Source: Nocardioides sp. SYSU D00065 (lineage in GTDB: Bacteria > Actinomycetota > Actinomycetes > Propionibacteriales > Nocardioidaceae). From it: a DNA stretch of 64,000 nucleotides. Shown one piece after another: positions 48,821-60,608 of the stretch. Under the pieces are notes generated by a model, which did no database searches, had not been told where the DNA came from, and worked only from the letters and a program-made list of their open reading frames with translations. Location of the stretch: the NCBI RefSeq assembly GCF_017916425.1, contig NZ_JAFMSX010000003.1:1-64000 (forward strand), written 5' to 3'. The position numbers and the translations under genes were made by a program. Within the stretch, counting starts at the first letter, position 1. Each line of letters begins with the position of its first letter.

Positions 48821-51277
48821 TCAGTTCACCCGGATCCGCATGCTGGTGCCGTTCTGCTCCAGCACCTGGATCTGGACGCCCGCGCCGGCCACCTTCACCC
48901 CGACCCGGGGCAGGCCCGCGTCGACGAACGGCTGGAAGTAGCGGTTCGGGTCGCTGTCGTCGAAGAGCGGGTTGGCCGCCCGACCACGGATGTAGCTGCG
49001 ACGACCGCCGGCCGTCAGGTAGAAGGAGTCGGAGCGCTGGAGGCCGAACGGCGCGTCGTAGGTCTGGATGCGACCGCGCCATGCCTGCCCCTGCAGGTTG
49101 TAGTGCGCCTCGGGGTTGGCGTCGACCGGGAGCACCAGGCCACCACCGGGGTGCTGGCTGGTGTTGTTGTCGGCGTAGGAGGAGTCCCAGTAGTTCACCA
49201 GGAGCCCGTCCTGGTAGGGGAACTTCTCCACGAAGTCCGGCCGCTCGGGGAAGCTGAAGTTGTACGGGCCGGTCTGCAGGTACTTGTCGTAGGAGACGTA
49301 GGTGCGGTTGCTGGCCAGGTAGAACTGGTCGTAGGGCGTGTTGAAGCTGGCGCCCACCGAGGCGAACCCGCTGAGGCTCCACCCGTTGGGCGAGGTCTCG
49401 GCACCGTCGGCGAGGACCGTGTTTGCGCCGTTGGTCACCTTGATGTCGTCCACGAGCAGGCCCGACCAGCCGAGGTCGGCGGACTGGCCCTGAACGGCAC
49501 CGTCGGTGGTGTAGCGCACGCGGAGCCCGATCGTCTGCCCGGCGTAGGCCGAGAGGTCGAAGGTCGCGGGCACGTAGCCGTCGCTGACGCCGTCGATGCC
49601 CGACTCCTTGGCGGGGTCGTTGTCCGGGTCGGTGTCGCTGTCGGTGTCGGGGTCGATCGCCGAGGTGTCGAGCGGCGTCCAGCTGCCGCTGCCGGCCGGC
49701 GACTGGACCTCGACGTAGCCGTAGTCGTAGTCCTCCTCGATGTTCCACGCCGCCTTGAGCGTCAGCGTCGTGGTGCCGGCCGGGATGGCGAGGCCGCTGC
49801 GCGACATCGACGACTGGTAGTTGTTGCCGGCGCCGCTGTACCACTGCTTGCTGGCCTCGGCCGGGGCGAGCAGCTCGGTCGCGATCTGCTTGTCCGGGAG
49901 GACCACTGCGACGCCCTGCGCCTTGGCCGAGTTGTACTCGTGCGGGCCGAGGTCGATCGTGCGGTCCTGCCCGGCGACGACGGTTTCGTAGTCGAGCCAG
50001 CCGAGCTGGAGCTTGTCCCACACGCCGAGGTCGGCGGCGCGCGTGCCGATGCCCTGGTCGCCGGCGGCGGAGACGCGGCTCTGCGCCATCAGCGTCCACC
50101 AGTTGACCGGGTTGTCGCCGGAGGCGGCGGTGTCGTAGTGGTCGGGCAGGCCGAGGTCGTGGCCGTACTCGTGGGCGACCACCGAGATGCCGCCGTTCTC
50201 GGGCTGGATGGTGTAGTCGGCCACCCAGATTCCGGTGTTGCCGATCTGGGTGCCGCCGTCGGGGTTCGCCACGCCGTTCACGGTGGGGCCCTGTCCGGTG
50301 CCCTGGAACGCCTTCCAGCGGTGGCTCCAGATCGCGTCCTCGCCGTAGATCGGGTCGCCGTCGGCCTGATCGCCGCCGGAGTGGATGATCTGGAACCGGT
50401 CGATGTAGCCGTCGGCCTCGTCGAAGTTGCCGTCGCCGTCGAAGTCGTAGCGGTCACGGATGTCGTACTGCGACACGATCCGCTTGATCTGGGCGTCGGT
50501 CTTGCCGGCGGCCTTCTGGTCGGCGACCCACTGGGTCATGCCGTCCGAGACCAGGTTCCAGGTGTTGTTGCAGACGTTGCCGGCGCACGGGTAGCCGTTG
50601 CTGCGTCCGTAGCGGGCCTGGTTGTAGGGGACGGTGGTGAAGTCGGTGACCATGCCCTCGACGCTGTAGCGGCCCGAGGACTGGCGCTCGTAGTAGCTCT
50701 TGAGGGAGTCGGCCAGCTCGCCGTCGCCGAAGTAGAGGTCGCGGTAGTACTTCTTGGTGTACTTCTTGCGCCACTGGGTCGAGTTGTCGTCGGGGCCCGG
50801 CTGCGGGATCTCGTTGAACCCGGGGCCGTCGTAGGTGGCCGGGCCGACGGTGTTGGGGTCGGTGTCGCGGTCGGGGTAGCTCGGGTGCCTCTGGTTGCCG
50901 AAGTCGACGAGGAACACGAAGACCTTGTCGGTGCGCTCGTTGCTGAGCTCGACGTACTGGTCCTGGGAGCCCGTGGCCTTGGCGCGGGCGTCGCCGCGCC
51001 GGGCGGCGGCCGGCTCCTTGCCGACCTTGAGCACGTCGTTGCCGCTGATCGTCTGCGGCGCTGCCTCACCGCTGATGACGTCGGCCCAGGCCTGCTGGCG
51101 CAGCGCGTCCTGCTTCTCGGCCTCCGGGTTGGGCAGGACATGGTCGGCGTTGTGCGCGTGCGCCTCACCGACGCTGCGCTGCGAGGCAGGTGCTGCGGGG
51201 GCAGCGGTGGACGGGGCAAGGGTCAGTGCCGCGCCACTGATCAGGGCCAAGGACAGCCCAAGGGTCGTGGATCTCAC
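48821..51277 (-). CDS. immune-inhibitor-A-type M6 metallopeptidase, secreted
   Basis: 818 residues from GTG 51277 (site AAAGGAAA). A signal peptide (TLGLSLALISGAALTLAPSTA) and a propeptide come before the zincin domain, whose zinc motif is VVAHEYGHDLGLPDHYD. The InhA layout is seen: FDGDGNFDEADGYIDRFQIIHSGGDQADGD Ca-binding segment, NWWTLMAQSR, then LQLGWLDYETV. The C-terminal half contains a MAM/VEG-like beta domain (DPDTDSDTDPDNDP) and a final domain with WRGRIQTYDAPFG. It would digest extracellular proteins. Full length for the family. Confidence 0.93.
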   Translation of the reverse strand: MRSTTLGLSLALISGAALTLAPSTAAPAAPASQRSVGEAHAHNADHVLPNPEAEKQDALRQQAWADVISGEAAPQTISGNDVLKVGKEPAAARRGDARAKATGSQDQYVELSNERTDKVFVFLVDFGNQRHPSYPDRDTDPNTVGPATYDGPGFNEIPQPGPDDNSTQWRKKYTKKYYRDLYFGDGELADSLKSYYERQSSGRYSVEGMVTDFTTVPYNQARYGRSNGYPCAGNVCNNTWNLVSDGMTQWVADQKAAGKTDAQIKRIVSQYDIRDRYDFDGDGNFDEADGYIDRFQIIHSGGDQADGDPIYGEDAIWSHRWKAFQGTGQGPTVNGVANPDGGTQIGNTGIWVADYTIQPENGGISVVAHEYGHDLGLPDHYDTAASGDNPVNWWTLMAQSRVSAAGDQGIGTRAADLGVWDKLQLGWLDYETVVAGQDRTIDLGPHEYNSAKAQGVAVVLPDKQIATELLAPAEASKQWYSGAGNNYQSSMSRSGLAIPAGTTTLTLKAAWNIEEDYDYGYVEVQSPAGSGSWTPLDTSAIDPDTDSDTDPDNDPAKESGIDGVSDGYVPATFDLSAYAGQTIGLRVRYTTDGAVQGQSADLGWSGLLVDDIKVTNGANTVLADGAETSPNGWSLSGFASVGASFNTPYDQFYLASNRTYVSYDKYLQTGPYNFSFPERPDFVEKFPYQDGLLVNYWDSSYADNNTSQHPGGGLVLPVDANPEAHYNLQGQAWRGRIQTYDAPFGLQRSDSFYLTAGGRRSYIRGRAANPLFDDSDPNRYFQPFVDAGLPRVGVKVAGAGVQIQVLEQNGTSMRIRVN

Positions 51278-51399
51278 GATGTTTCCTTTCCGAGAGGCAA
51301 GGAGGCGGGCCGATCAGCCACGACAACTCCCTGCCCTGCGGACCCTAGGCACAACTCGGGTGCGTTGAACAGACCCCCGGCTGGGTGAAAAAGCTGCGC

Positions 51400-52821
51400 T
51401 CAGGCGGCGGGCCCCGCCGCCTCGAGCTGCTGCGGTGGCGCGGCGGCGTAGGCCGCGGAGAGCCGGCGGTAGGGCGCCGAGGCGAGGGCGAGGAGCACCG
51501 TGACGAGCATGATGGCTCCGGCAGCGAGGAACACCAGGGCGATCCCGCGCGCCTCGCCGCTGCCGAGGAGCCAGCCCCAGGTCTCGCGCCCGTCGGCGGA
51601 CTCCATGTAGGGGATGAGGGCGAACTCCGCGATCGGGCCGATGAGGAAGGCCGAGACCGGGCTGGCGGCCAGCTCGACGCTCTGGGCGAACCCGAACACC
51701 CGGCCCTGGGTGCGGAACGGCACCACGCGCTGCAGGATCGTCTGCTCGGCCGACTCTGCGGCCGGGATGATCGCCATGAAGACGAACATGCCCAGGACGT
51801 AGAGCCAGGCCCACTCGCGCAGGGTGAAGGTCATGCCGAGCACCGCGATGCCGAGGTTGACCAGCAGCAGCGTGCGGACGGGGTTGCGACCGAGGCCGAC
51901 CTTGGCGACCAGGCCGCCGCCGACGACGAAGCCCAGCCCGGTGAGACCCAGGACGACTCCCCAGGCCTCCACGCTGAACAGGGTGAGGCCGTAGGGGTCC
52001 ATCAATGCGATATAGACGCCGTTGACCAGGTTGTTGAAGGTCGAGAAGAGGATCAGCGCGACAAGTCCGGGCACGGCGGTGATGGCGGCGACGGCGCTGC
52101 GGACGTCGAAGCGCGACCCGCCCTCCTCCGGGTGCGGGGCGAGCTCGGGGATCGGGATCGGCAGCAGGTGGAGCAGCGACGCCCCGGTCAGCGCGATCGC
52201 GACGGCGAGGGTCCAGCCCATGCCCACGAGGCCGACACTGAGGCCGCTGAAGACGCTCGTGATCATGAACGCGATGCCCTGGACGGTGCCCACGAGGCCG
52301 TTGGCCTTGTCGCGACCGTCCTCGGGCACGAGGAGCGTGACCGTGGTGGAGAGCGCGATGTTGCGCAGGCTCTCCACGACGCCGCCGACCAGGATCACCG
52401 CCGAGAACAGCCAGAACCACGCGCTGCCCCAGTCGGCGAGGCGCTCCTCGCCGAGCAGCAGCCAGAGGCCGCCGGCCAGGGCGTACGTGACGAGCGTGAC
52501 GGTCGAGGAGGTGACCATCACCTGCTTCTTGAGGTGGCGGTCGACCAGCGTCCCGAAGAACGTGCCGAAGACGGCCGTGAACAGCATGTAGCCGCCGCCG
52601 ATGATCGCCGTCGCCATCACCGAGCGGGTCTCGAGGTAGGCCCAGAACGTCAGCGCGAACCACAGGTAGCTCGATGTCACGTTGGCGACCAGCGTGTTGC
52701 CCAGCACCCGTCGGAAGGCGCGCAGCGTCTCCTCGCCGCGCGTCACACCGGGCGGCAGGTGCGCCTCGGCCTGCGGCGCCAAGGGGTCCTCGGGGACCTG
52801 GTCGGAGTCGTCCAGGGGCAC
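51400..52821 (-). CDS. MFS transporter
   Basis: 473 residues from GTG 52821 with about twelve helices. The loop FFGTLVDRHLKKQVM (G-x3-D-R/K-x-G-R/K-like) between helices 2 and 3 and the LGNTLVANVTSSYLWFALTFWAYLETRSV opening are of the drug/metabolite MFS type. Substrate unknown. TAGGGT lies six bases before the start. It follows the divergent MOSC gene across 136 bases. Confidence 0.87.
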   Translation of the reverse strand: MPLDDSDQVPEDPLAPQAEAHLPPGVTRGEETLRAFRRVLGNTLVANVTSSYLWFALTFWAYLETRSVMATAIIGGGYMLFTAVFGTFFGTLVDRHLKKQVMVTSSTVTLVTYALAGGLWLLLGEERLADWGSAWFWLFSAVILVGGVVESLRNIALSTTVTLLVPEDGRDKANGLVGTVQGIAFMITSVFSGLSVGLVGMGWTLAVAIALTGASLLHLLPIPIPELAPHPEEGGSRFDVRSAVAAITAVPGLVALILFSTFNNLVNGVYIALMDPYGLTLFSVEAWGVVLGLTGLGFVVGGGLVAKVGLGRNPVRTLLLVNLGIAVLGMTFTLREWAWLYVLGMFVFMAIIPAAESAEQTILQRVVPFRTQGRVFGFAQSVELAASPVSAFLIGPIAEFALIPYMESADGRETWGWLLGSGEARGIALVFLAAGAIMLVTVLLALASAPYRRLSAAYAAAPPQQLEAAGPAA

Positions 52822-52957
52822 GCCAGCACCCTAGGGGTGGCCACCGACAGCGCGCCTGCGACTTTTCGCCCCCCTCGGTCCGCCCGCCGGGCCTGGCGGA
52901 CCTCGCCGTGGTCGCTCACCGGAGCGGTCCTACCCGGGTGGCACGTACGGTCGCACC

Positions 52958-53407
52958 GTGAGTTCCGACGACCGTCCGCGCGTGGCGGCGATCCACGTCG
53001 CGCCGGGGCGCCGGCTCCCCACCAAGGCGGTGGACTCCGTCGAGGCGGAGGCCGGGGTGGGACTGGTGGGCGACCGCTACCACGGCGCGCGGCACCGGCA
53101 CGTCACCGTGCAGGCGCTCGACGACCTCGCGGCGGCGGCGGCCGACCTCGGACGTCCGATCGACCCCGGGCTGACCCGGCGCAACGTGACCCTCGACCGC
53201 GGTCCGATCCCCACGCGGCCGGGCGAGCGGATGCGCATCGGAGACGTCGAGCTCGAGGTGGTGCGCATCGCCGCCCCGTGCCGGCTCCTCGACGACTGGC
53301 TCGGCCCGGGCGCGATGAAGGCCCTGCGCTCACCGCGCGGCGGCACGGTCTTCCGGCTGCTGGGATCAGGGACGATCAGCGTGGGCGACGAGGTCGTCAC
53401 CGGCTGA
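52958..53407 (+). CDS. MOSC domain protein
   Basis: 149 residues from GTG 52958. MOSC fold with the conserved sulfur-carrier cysteine in VRIAAPCRLLDDWLG, and the family's early VGLVGDRYHGARHRHVTVQAL and LDRGPIPTRPGERMRIGDVELEV. Such proteins take part in molybdenum-cofactor sulfuration or sulfite/thiol handling; a substrate cannot be told. TACGGT ends six bases before the start. Confidence 0.9.
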   Translation: MSSDDRPRVAAIHVAPGRRLPTKAVDSVEAEAGVGLVGDRYHGARHRHVTVQALDDLAAAAADLGRPIDPGLTRRNVTLDRGPIPTRPGERMRIGDVELEVVRIAAPCRLLDDWLGPGAMKALRSPRGGTVFRLLGSGTISVGDEVVTG

Positions 53408-53409
53408 CG

Positions 53410-54165
53410 TCACGCGCCGACGTGCTCGATCAGGTCCACCTCGAACGAGGGGACGTGGTCGCCGAGGGTGCCGTCGTCGCGGTCGGGGAAGTCGAACACG
53501 CCGACGAACAGCTGCAGCGGGTAGGTCGGGCACTGTTCGGAGGTGCGCAGCACACGCCCGTCCACCGACCAGCTGCAGCCCCCTGGGCCCATCTCCACGG
53601 AGAAGTCGTGCCACTCGCGCAGGTCGAGGGGGAGGGTCGTCACGGAGAAGTCCTCGCGCAGGGCCGGGTCGCGGAACGCGTGCACTCCGGCGCCGACGCC
53701 CGCCGAGTCCGCGGTCACGGTGTCCCCGAACACCTCGAAGACGCACACCTCGCCGCACCGCTCCGGCTCGTCCTCGAAGCCGGTGAGCCAGACCGAGACC
53801 ATCGACCGGGCGCTGAGGTCGGCGCGGGCGCGCACGGTCAGCCGGCCGCCGGCGAGCAGCCAGCCACGGAACGGGTCCTGCTCCTCGGTGACGGTGAGCC
53901 CCTCGGCGAACGGCTGCTGGCCGACGGTGGACCCCCGCGGTCCGGCGTACAGGCCCGAGGCGATGGTCGAGGTGCGCAGCGCCGGCGTGTGCCGCTCGGG
54001 GCACCACAGGCCCTGCTCGACGGGGATGTGCAGCCGGAGGACCGAGCCGGAGACGTCGTACGACGCCCGGCTCCGCTCGCGGGACGACCAATGGGGGAGG
54101 TAGTGCGGCACCCAGGTGTCGGCAGCGAGGCCGTCGCCCTCGAAGTGCTCCGTGCGGATCGTCAT
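53410..54165 (-). CDS. GH16-like concanavalin-fold protein with altered active site
   Basis: 251 residues from ATG 54165. The beta-jelly-roll of GH16 is seen (LRLHIPVEQGLWCPE; GRLTVRARADL; WHDFSVEMGPGGCSWSVDGRVLRTSEQCP; FEVDLIEHVGA). The catalytic E-x-D-x-x-E segment is replaced by EVCVFEVFG, so both glutamates could remain but the central Asp is Cys. No signal peptide, unlike most GH16 enzymes. It may be a carbohydrate-binding or modified hydrolase. TAGCGT lies six bases before the start. Confidence 0.65.
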   Translation of the reverse strand: MTIRTEHFEGDGLAADTWVPHYLPHWSSRERSRASYDVSGSVLRLHIPVEQGLWCPERHTPALRTSTIASGLYAGPRGSTVGQQPFAEGLTVTEEQDPFRGWLLAGGRLTVRARADLSARSMVSVWLTGFEDEPERCGEVCVFEVFGDTVTADSAGVGAGVHAFRDPALREDFSVTTLPLDLREWHDFSVEMGPGGCSWSVDGRVLRTSEQCPTYPLQLFVGVFDFPDRDDGTLGDHVPSFEVDLIEHVGA

Positions 54166-54174
54166 GACCCCACG

Positions 54175-54645
54175 CTAGAGCGGCCCGAAGACGTCGGCGA
54201 CCTCCGCGTGCAGGTCGAGGCGGTCGAGCACGTCGTTCAGGGTGCGCTCCTCGAAGGCGAAGTGCGACTCCACGATCGCCGCCAGCCCGTCGAGATGTCT
54301 CCCGATCGCGAGCGGGTCGGCCGGCGCGTCGACGGCCGACTGCAGGCCGGCGAGCAGCGTGCCGATCATCGCGTGGTCCTGCTCGAGCTTGCGCAGCCGG
54401 GGGCTCAGGTCGGGGTGCTCGGCCTCGACGGCGGGGAACAGCAGGGAGTCCTCGCCGCGATGGTGCCCCTCGAGCGCCGAGCAGAAGCCGTGGCAGAACA
54501 GCAGCAACTCACGCCCGGGCTGCGGGAGGTCGCGCCCGTCGGCCGCAGCCTCCTGGGAGATCCGCAGCGCGGACCGCAGCCGCTCGTGCACCGCACGCAT
54601 CTCGGCGGCCCAGGCGATCAGCCGGGCGGTCTCGCCCTCAGTCAC
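54175..54645 (-). CDS. hemerythrin HHE domain protein
   Basis: 156 residues from GTG 54645. A four-helix HHE bundle with iron ligands in the order VHERLRSALRIS (His), ALEGHHRGEDSLLFP (His-His, Glu), LRKLEQDHAMIGTLL (His) and VESHFAFEERTL (His, Glu). It probably binds oxygen, nitric oxide or a peroxide at a di-iron centre. Its GTG has no Shine-Dalgarno site and overlaps a short leader frame (54638-54670), which may couple its translation. Confidence 0.88.
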   Translation of the reverse strand: MTEGETARLIAWAAEMRAVHERLRSALRISQEAAADGRDLPQPGRELLLFCHGFCSALEGHHRGEDSLLFPAVEAEHPDLSPRLRKLEQDHAMIGTLLAGLQSAVDAPADPLAIGRHLDGLAAIVESHFAFEERTLNDVLDRLDLHAEVADVFGPL

Positions 54646-54670
54646 GTGAGGGCGAAGGGGACGACGTCAT
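54638..54670 (-). CDS. 10-residue leader peptide frame upstream of the hemerythrin gene
   Basis: ATG at 54670 with AAGGAG upstream encodes MTSSPSPSRD and stops at TGA 54640-54638, overlapping the first bases of the hemerythrin gene in another frame. Because that gene's own start lacks a ribosome site, ribosomes ending here may restart on it. The sequence shows no tandem rare codons to suggest attenuation. Confidence 0.4.
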   Translation of the reverse strand: MTSSPSPSRD

Positions 54671-54759
54671 GCCGTGCTCCTTCGTGTCGGACGCCTCCAT
54701 GCCTGGCACGGCCTGCCACCGGCACGCGACGTCGGCGCCACTCTAGCGGCCGTGACGCG

Positions 54760-54795
54760 CGACGGCCCGGACCCCGAGCGGGGTCCGGGCCGTCG
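54760..54795. terminator. hairpin terminator of katG
   Basis: A 16-bp perfect inverted repeat (core GACGGCCCGGACCCC at 54761-54775 and complement at 54780-54794) around GAGC, 15 bases past the katG stop. Confidence 0.83.
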
Positions 54796-54810
54796 TGGCC
54801 GTACGACGCG

Positions 54811-57804
<2,994 letters not shown>

Positions 57805-58674
57805 TCAGCTGGCGTCGAGGCGGGCCAGCTCGTCGGCGCTCAGCTCGAGGGCGGCGGCAGCCGCGGAGTCGGTGATCGAGGACGGCCGCTTGGCGCCCGG
57901 GATCGGGATGACCACGGGCGACTGCGCCAGCTCCCAGGCGAGCGCCACCTGCTGGGCGCTCACGCCGTGGTCGGAGGCGATCTCGGCGAAGGCCGGGTGC
58001 TTCTCGGCGAGCTCCTTGGCGTCGGAGAGCCCACCCAGCGGGCTCCACGGCAAGAAGGCCAGGCCCAGCTCCTCGCACACGTCGATCTCGGGCCTGCTGG
58101 AGCGGAACTTGGGGCTGAACTGGTTCTGCACGCTCACGAGTGCGTCACCGAGGACGGCGTGGGCGTCGCGGATCTGCTGCGGGTCGGCGTTGGAGAGGCC
58201 GATGCGTGCGACCTTGCCGCTGTCGGCGATCTCCTTGAGCGTGCCGATGACCTCGTCGTAGGGGACCTTCGGGTCGGGACGGTGGTGCTGCCACAGCGCG
58301 ATCTGCTCGACGCCGAGCCGCTGCAGGCTCTCGTCGACCGCGCTACGGAGGTGCGCGGCCGAGCTGTCGGTGTCCCAGCCGCCGCCGTCGGTGCGGACGT
58401 GGCCGCCCTTGGTGGCGAGCAGCACCCGGTCCCGCACGCCGAGCTCGTCGAGGATCGAGGCGATCAGCCGCTCGTTCTCTCCCTGGGCGCCGGCCCCCTT
58501 CTCCTCACCCGGACCGTAGGCGTCGGCGGTGTCGAAGAGGGTGACCCCCGCGTCCAGGGCCGCGGTGACGGTGTCGACGAGCTGCTGCCGGGGCTGGGTG
58601 CCGGTCTGGTCGAAGGTCATCAGACCGAGGCCGATCGCGCCGACCTGCTGGTTGCCGAGAGTGCGTGTCTGCAT
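57805..58674 (-). CDS. aldo/keto reductase
   Basis: 289 residues from ATG 58674. TIM-barrel AKR with catalytic Asp in LFDTADAYGPG (Tyr four on), Lys in LLATKGGHV and His in LWQHHRPDP. The NADPH site is in IPIPGAKRPSSI. Acts on carbonyl compounds; substrate unknown. TAGGGT lies seven bases before the start. Next to the BLUF gene but with a 33-base gap. Confidence 0.93.
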   Translation of the reverse strand: MQTRTLGNQQVGAIGLGLMTFDQTGTQPRQQLVDTVTAALDAGVTLFDTADAYGPGEEKGAGAQGENERLIASILDELGVRDRVLLATKGGHVRTDGGGWDTDSSAAHLRSAVDESLQRLGVEQIALWQHHRPDPKVPYDEVIGTLKEIADSGKVARIGLSNADPQQIRDAHAVLGDALVSVQNQFSPKFRSSRPEIDVCEELGLAFLPWSPLGGLSDAKELAEKHPAFAEIASDHGVSAQQVALAWELAQSPVVIPIPGAKRPSSITDSAAAAALELSADELARLDAS

Positions 58675-58707
58675 GTCCTCGACCCTAGACCGCGGCCGAA
58701 GCCGCCT

Positions 58708-59142
58708 TCAGACTGTGTTGACGCGGAACGCGCGGAGCAGGCCGAAGGCGGGACCCGCATGGGCGGCGAGGTCGTGGCCGACCGACTGACGCGCGAAGTC
58801 GTTGAAGTCCTCGAGATCGGCCACCTCGCGGGCCGTGACGTTGCGAAACCCCATCGACCAGGACGCGAAGGCGCGGCCGGGCACGGCCCGGCGGTCGACC
58901 ACGTGCACCTCGCCGTGCCGCGGGTCGACCGCGATCGCGTCGAAGACCTGCGCGACGGCCAGCGCCGGACCTTCGAGCGTCTGGATCACGTTGCCGCCGC
59001 TGTAGAGGAGCAGGCCGGTGATGCCGAGACGCTCGTTCTTGGGGCGGATCTCCTCGATCAGCTCCACCAGCTGGGCGACGTCCATCAGCCGGGTGGCCGA
59101 GCTGGTGTAGGTCAGGGTCATCAGGTCGGCGTCGTCGTCCAT
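58708..59142 (-). CDS. BLUF blue-light photoreceptor
   Basis: 144 residues from ATG 59142; ATG 59121 is also possible. It binds FAD and switches on blue light. Key residues are present: Tyr12 (LTYTSSAT), Asn36 in KNERLGITGLLLYSGG, Gln54 in NVIQTLEG, and the semi-conserved Trp near 94 in ASWSMGF. The short C-terminal helical tail has no output domain, so it must act through a partner protein. Confidence 0.93.
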   Translation of the reverse strand: MDDDADLMTLTYTSSATRLMDVAQLVELIEEIRPKNERLGITGLLLYSGGNVIQTLEGPALAVAQVFDAIAVDPRHGEVHVVDRRAVPGRAFASWSMGFRNVTAREVADLEDFNDFARQSVGHDLAAHAGPAFGLLRAFRVNTV

Positions 59143-59204
59143 GGCGGGTACGACGCTAGCCGCCGGCGAGAAGGAGACGCCTCACCCCTCCAGGTCCGAG
59201 CCCG

Positions 59205-60137
59205 TCAGATCGTGATGGCGATCTTGCCGCCGGGGCTTCCCTCCTGCGAGAGCCGGTGCGCGTCGGCGATCTGCTCCAGCGGGAAGGTGCGGGCGACGGT
59301 CACCTGGAGCCGACCGGCCTCGACGAGGGCGCCGAGGGCGTCAAGGCCGTCGCGGTCGGGCCGGACGAAGACGTAGCGGCCGCCGAGCCCGAGAACGGTC
59401 TCCGGGTCGATCACCGAGGCGATCCGCGCCGGGTCCCGCACCTGGGCCGGCGCGTCGGCGAGCGCCTCGCCGCCGACGAGGTCGAGGACGGCGTCCACAG
59501 GGCCGCCGTGGTCGCCCAGCTGGCCGCTGATCGGGCCGGCGTGGTGGTCCAGCACCACGCCCGCGCCCAGGCGGCGTACCAGCTCGTGGTGCGCGGGCGA
59601 GGCGGTGCCGATGACGTCGGCGCCGAGCGCCACGGCGATCTGGACGGCCAGCTGGCCGACGCCACCGGAGGCGGCGTGCACGAGCACCCGGTCCCCCGGG
59701 CCGACAGACAGCGCCTCGGTCAGCGCCTGGTGCGCGGTCAGCCCGGCCAGCGGGACCGACGCCGCCTCCTCGAAGGAGAGCGAGGCGGGCTTCAGCGCGA
59801 CGCAGCGCTCGGGAGCCGGCACGAGCTCGGCCGCCGTGCCGTGCGCCACGTCGTCGCGGCGGACGTAGCCCCAGACCTCGTCACCGACCTGTACGCCGGT
59901 GCGTACCGAGGGACCCACGGCCTCCACGACGCCGGCGACGTCCCAGCCGGGGATGATCGGCAGGTGGTGCGGGTAGGCACCCTGGAGGTATCCCTCGCGG
60001 ATCTTCCAGTCGACCGGGTTCACGCTCGTGGCCCGCGCCCGCACCAGCACGGTGTCGGGCCCGACCGGGGGGTCGGGGCGCTCGCCCACGTGGATGACCT
60101 CGGGCCCGCCGAAGGTGTCGTAGCTGGCTGCTCGCAC
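59205..60137 (-). CDS. zinc-less quinone oxidoreductase (MDR family)
   Basis: 310 residues from GTG 60137. GroES-like N-terminal domain (VLVRARATSVNPVDWKIREG; PIIPGWDVAGVVEAVG) and Rossmann domain with VLVHAASGGVGQLAVQIAVALGADVIGTAS (NADPH). Catalytic-zinc ligands of alcohol dehydrogenases are absent, as in quinone oxidoreductases. Probably reduces quinones or enones. It begins five bases after the stop of the small gene upstream, so the two are cotranscribed. Confidence 0.9.
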   Translation of the reverse strand: MRAASYDTFGGPEVIHVGERPDPPVGPDTVLVRARATSVNPVDWKIREGYLQGAYPHHLPIIPGWDVAGVVEAVGPSVRTGVQVGDEVWGYVRRDDVAHGTAAELVPAPERCVALKPASLSFEEAASVPLAGLTAHQALTEALSVGPGDRVLVHAASGGVGQLAVQIAVALGADVIGTASPAHHELVRRLGAGVVLDHHAGPISGQLGDHGGPVDAVLDLVGGEALADAPAQVRDPARIASVIDPETVLGLGGRYVFVRPDRDGLDALGALVEAGRLQVTVARTFPLEQIADAHRLSQEGSPGGKIAITI

Positions 60138-60142
60138 GCGCC

Positions 60143-60457
60143 TCAGTCCTCGATCTCGATCGTGCCGACCCACCGCTCGCCGGGGTCGCCGCCCCAAGCG
60201 TCCCAGGCGACCCGCCCGGGGGACGGGAAGCCGTCGCCGCCCTGAGTGAAGCCTTCGGCGTCCTTGTCGACGGTGTGCCGGGCGAAGTAGGCCTGCATCT
60301 TCTTCACGTCCTCGTCGCTGACGTCCTCGCCGCCCGCCAGCTGGTGGGCACGATGACGCCCCACGTCGGTGAAGCCCTTGCCGGCCTTGCCGTCCTCGAT
60401 CCAGCGGACGGCGCGCTGCGCCGCCTCCTGCACGTCCTTCGGGGGCTGGTGCGCCAC
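60143..60457 (-). CDS. small protein with a phage-like DUF motif
   Basis: 104 residues from GTG 60457 (AGGAGG upstream). The C-terminal half, AGGEDVSDEDVKKMQAYFARH and SPGRVAWDAWGGDPGERWV, resembles a short conserved block also found in phage structural or prohead proteins and in small free-standing proteins. No other phage genes lie nearby. It is five bases upstream of the quinone oxidoreductase gene. Confidence 0.6.
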   Translation of the reverse strand: MAHQPPKDVQEAAQRAVRWIEDGKAGKGFTDVGRHRAHQLAGGEDVSDEDVKKMQAYFARHTVDKDAEGFTQGGDGFPSPGRVAWDAWGGDPGERWVGTIEIED

Positions 60458-60608
60458 GGGTCCTCCTGAGGTTGGGGATGCCTTCGACGGTAGGCGCTCT
60501 GACCCCGTGGGCACCTCACCCCTTCACACGGGGCGATCGGCCCCTGAGCCAGGCAAGGGCAGCCTGTCCTGTCTGGACGTGGGGCACGACGAGGAGGATC
60601 GTCGCTGC

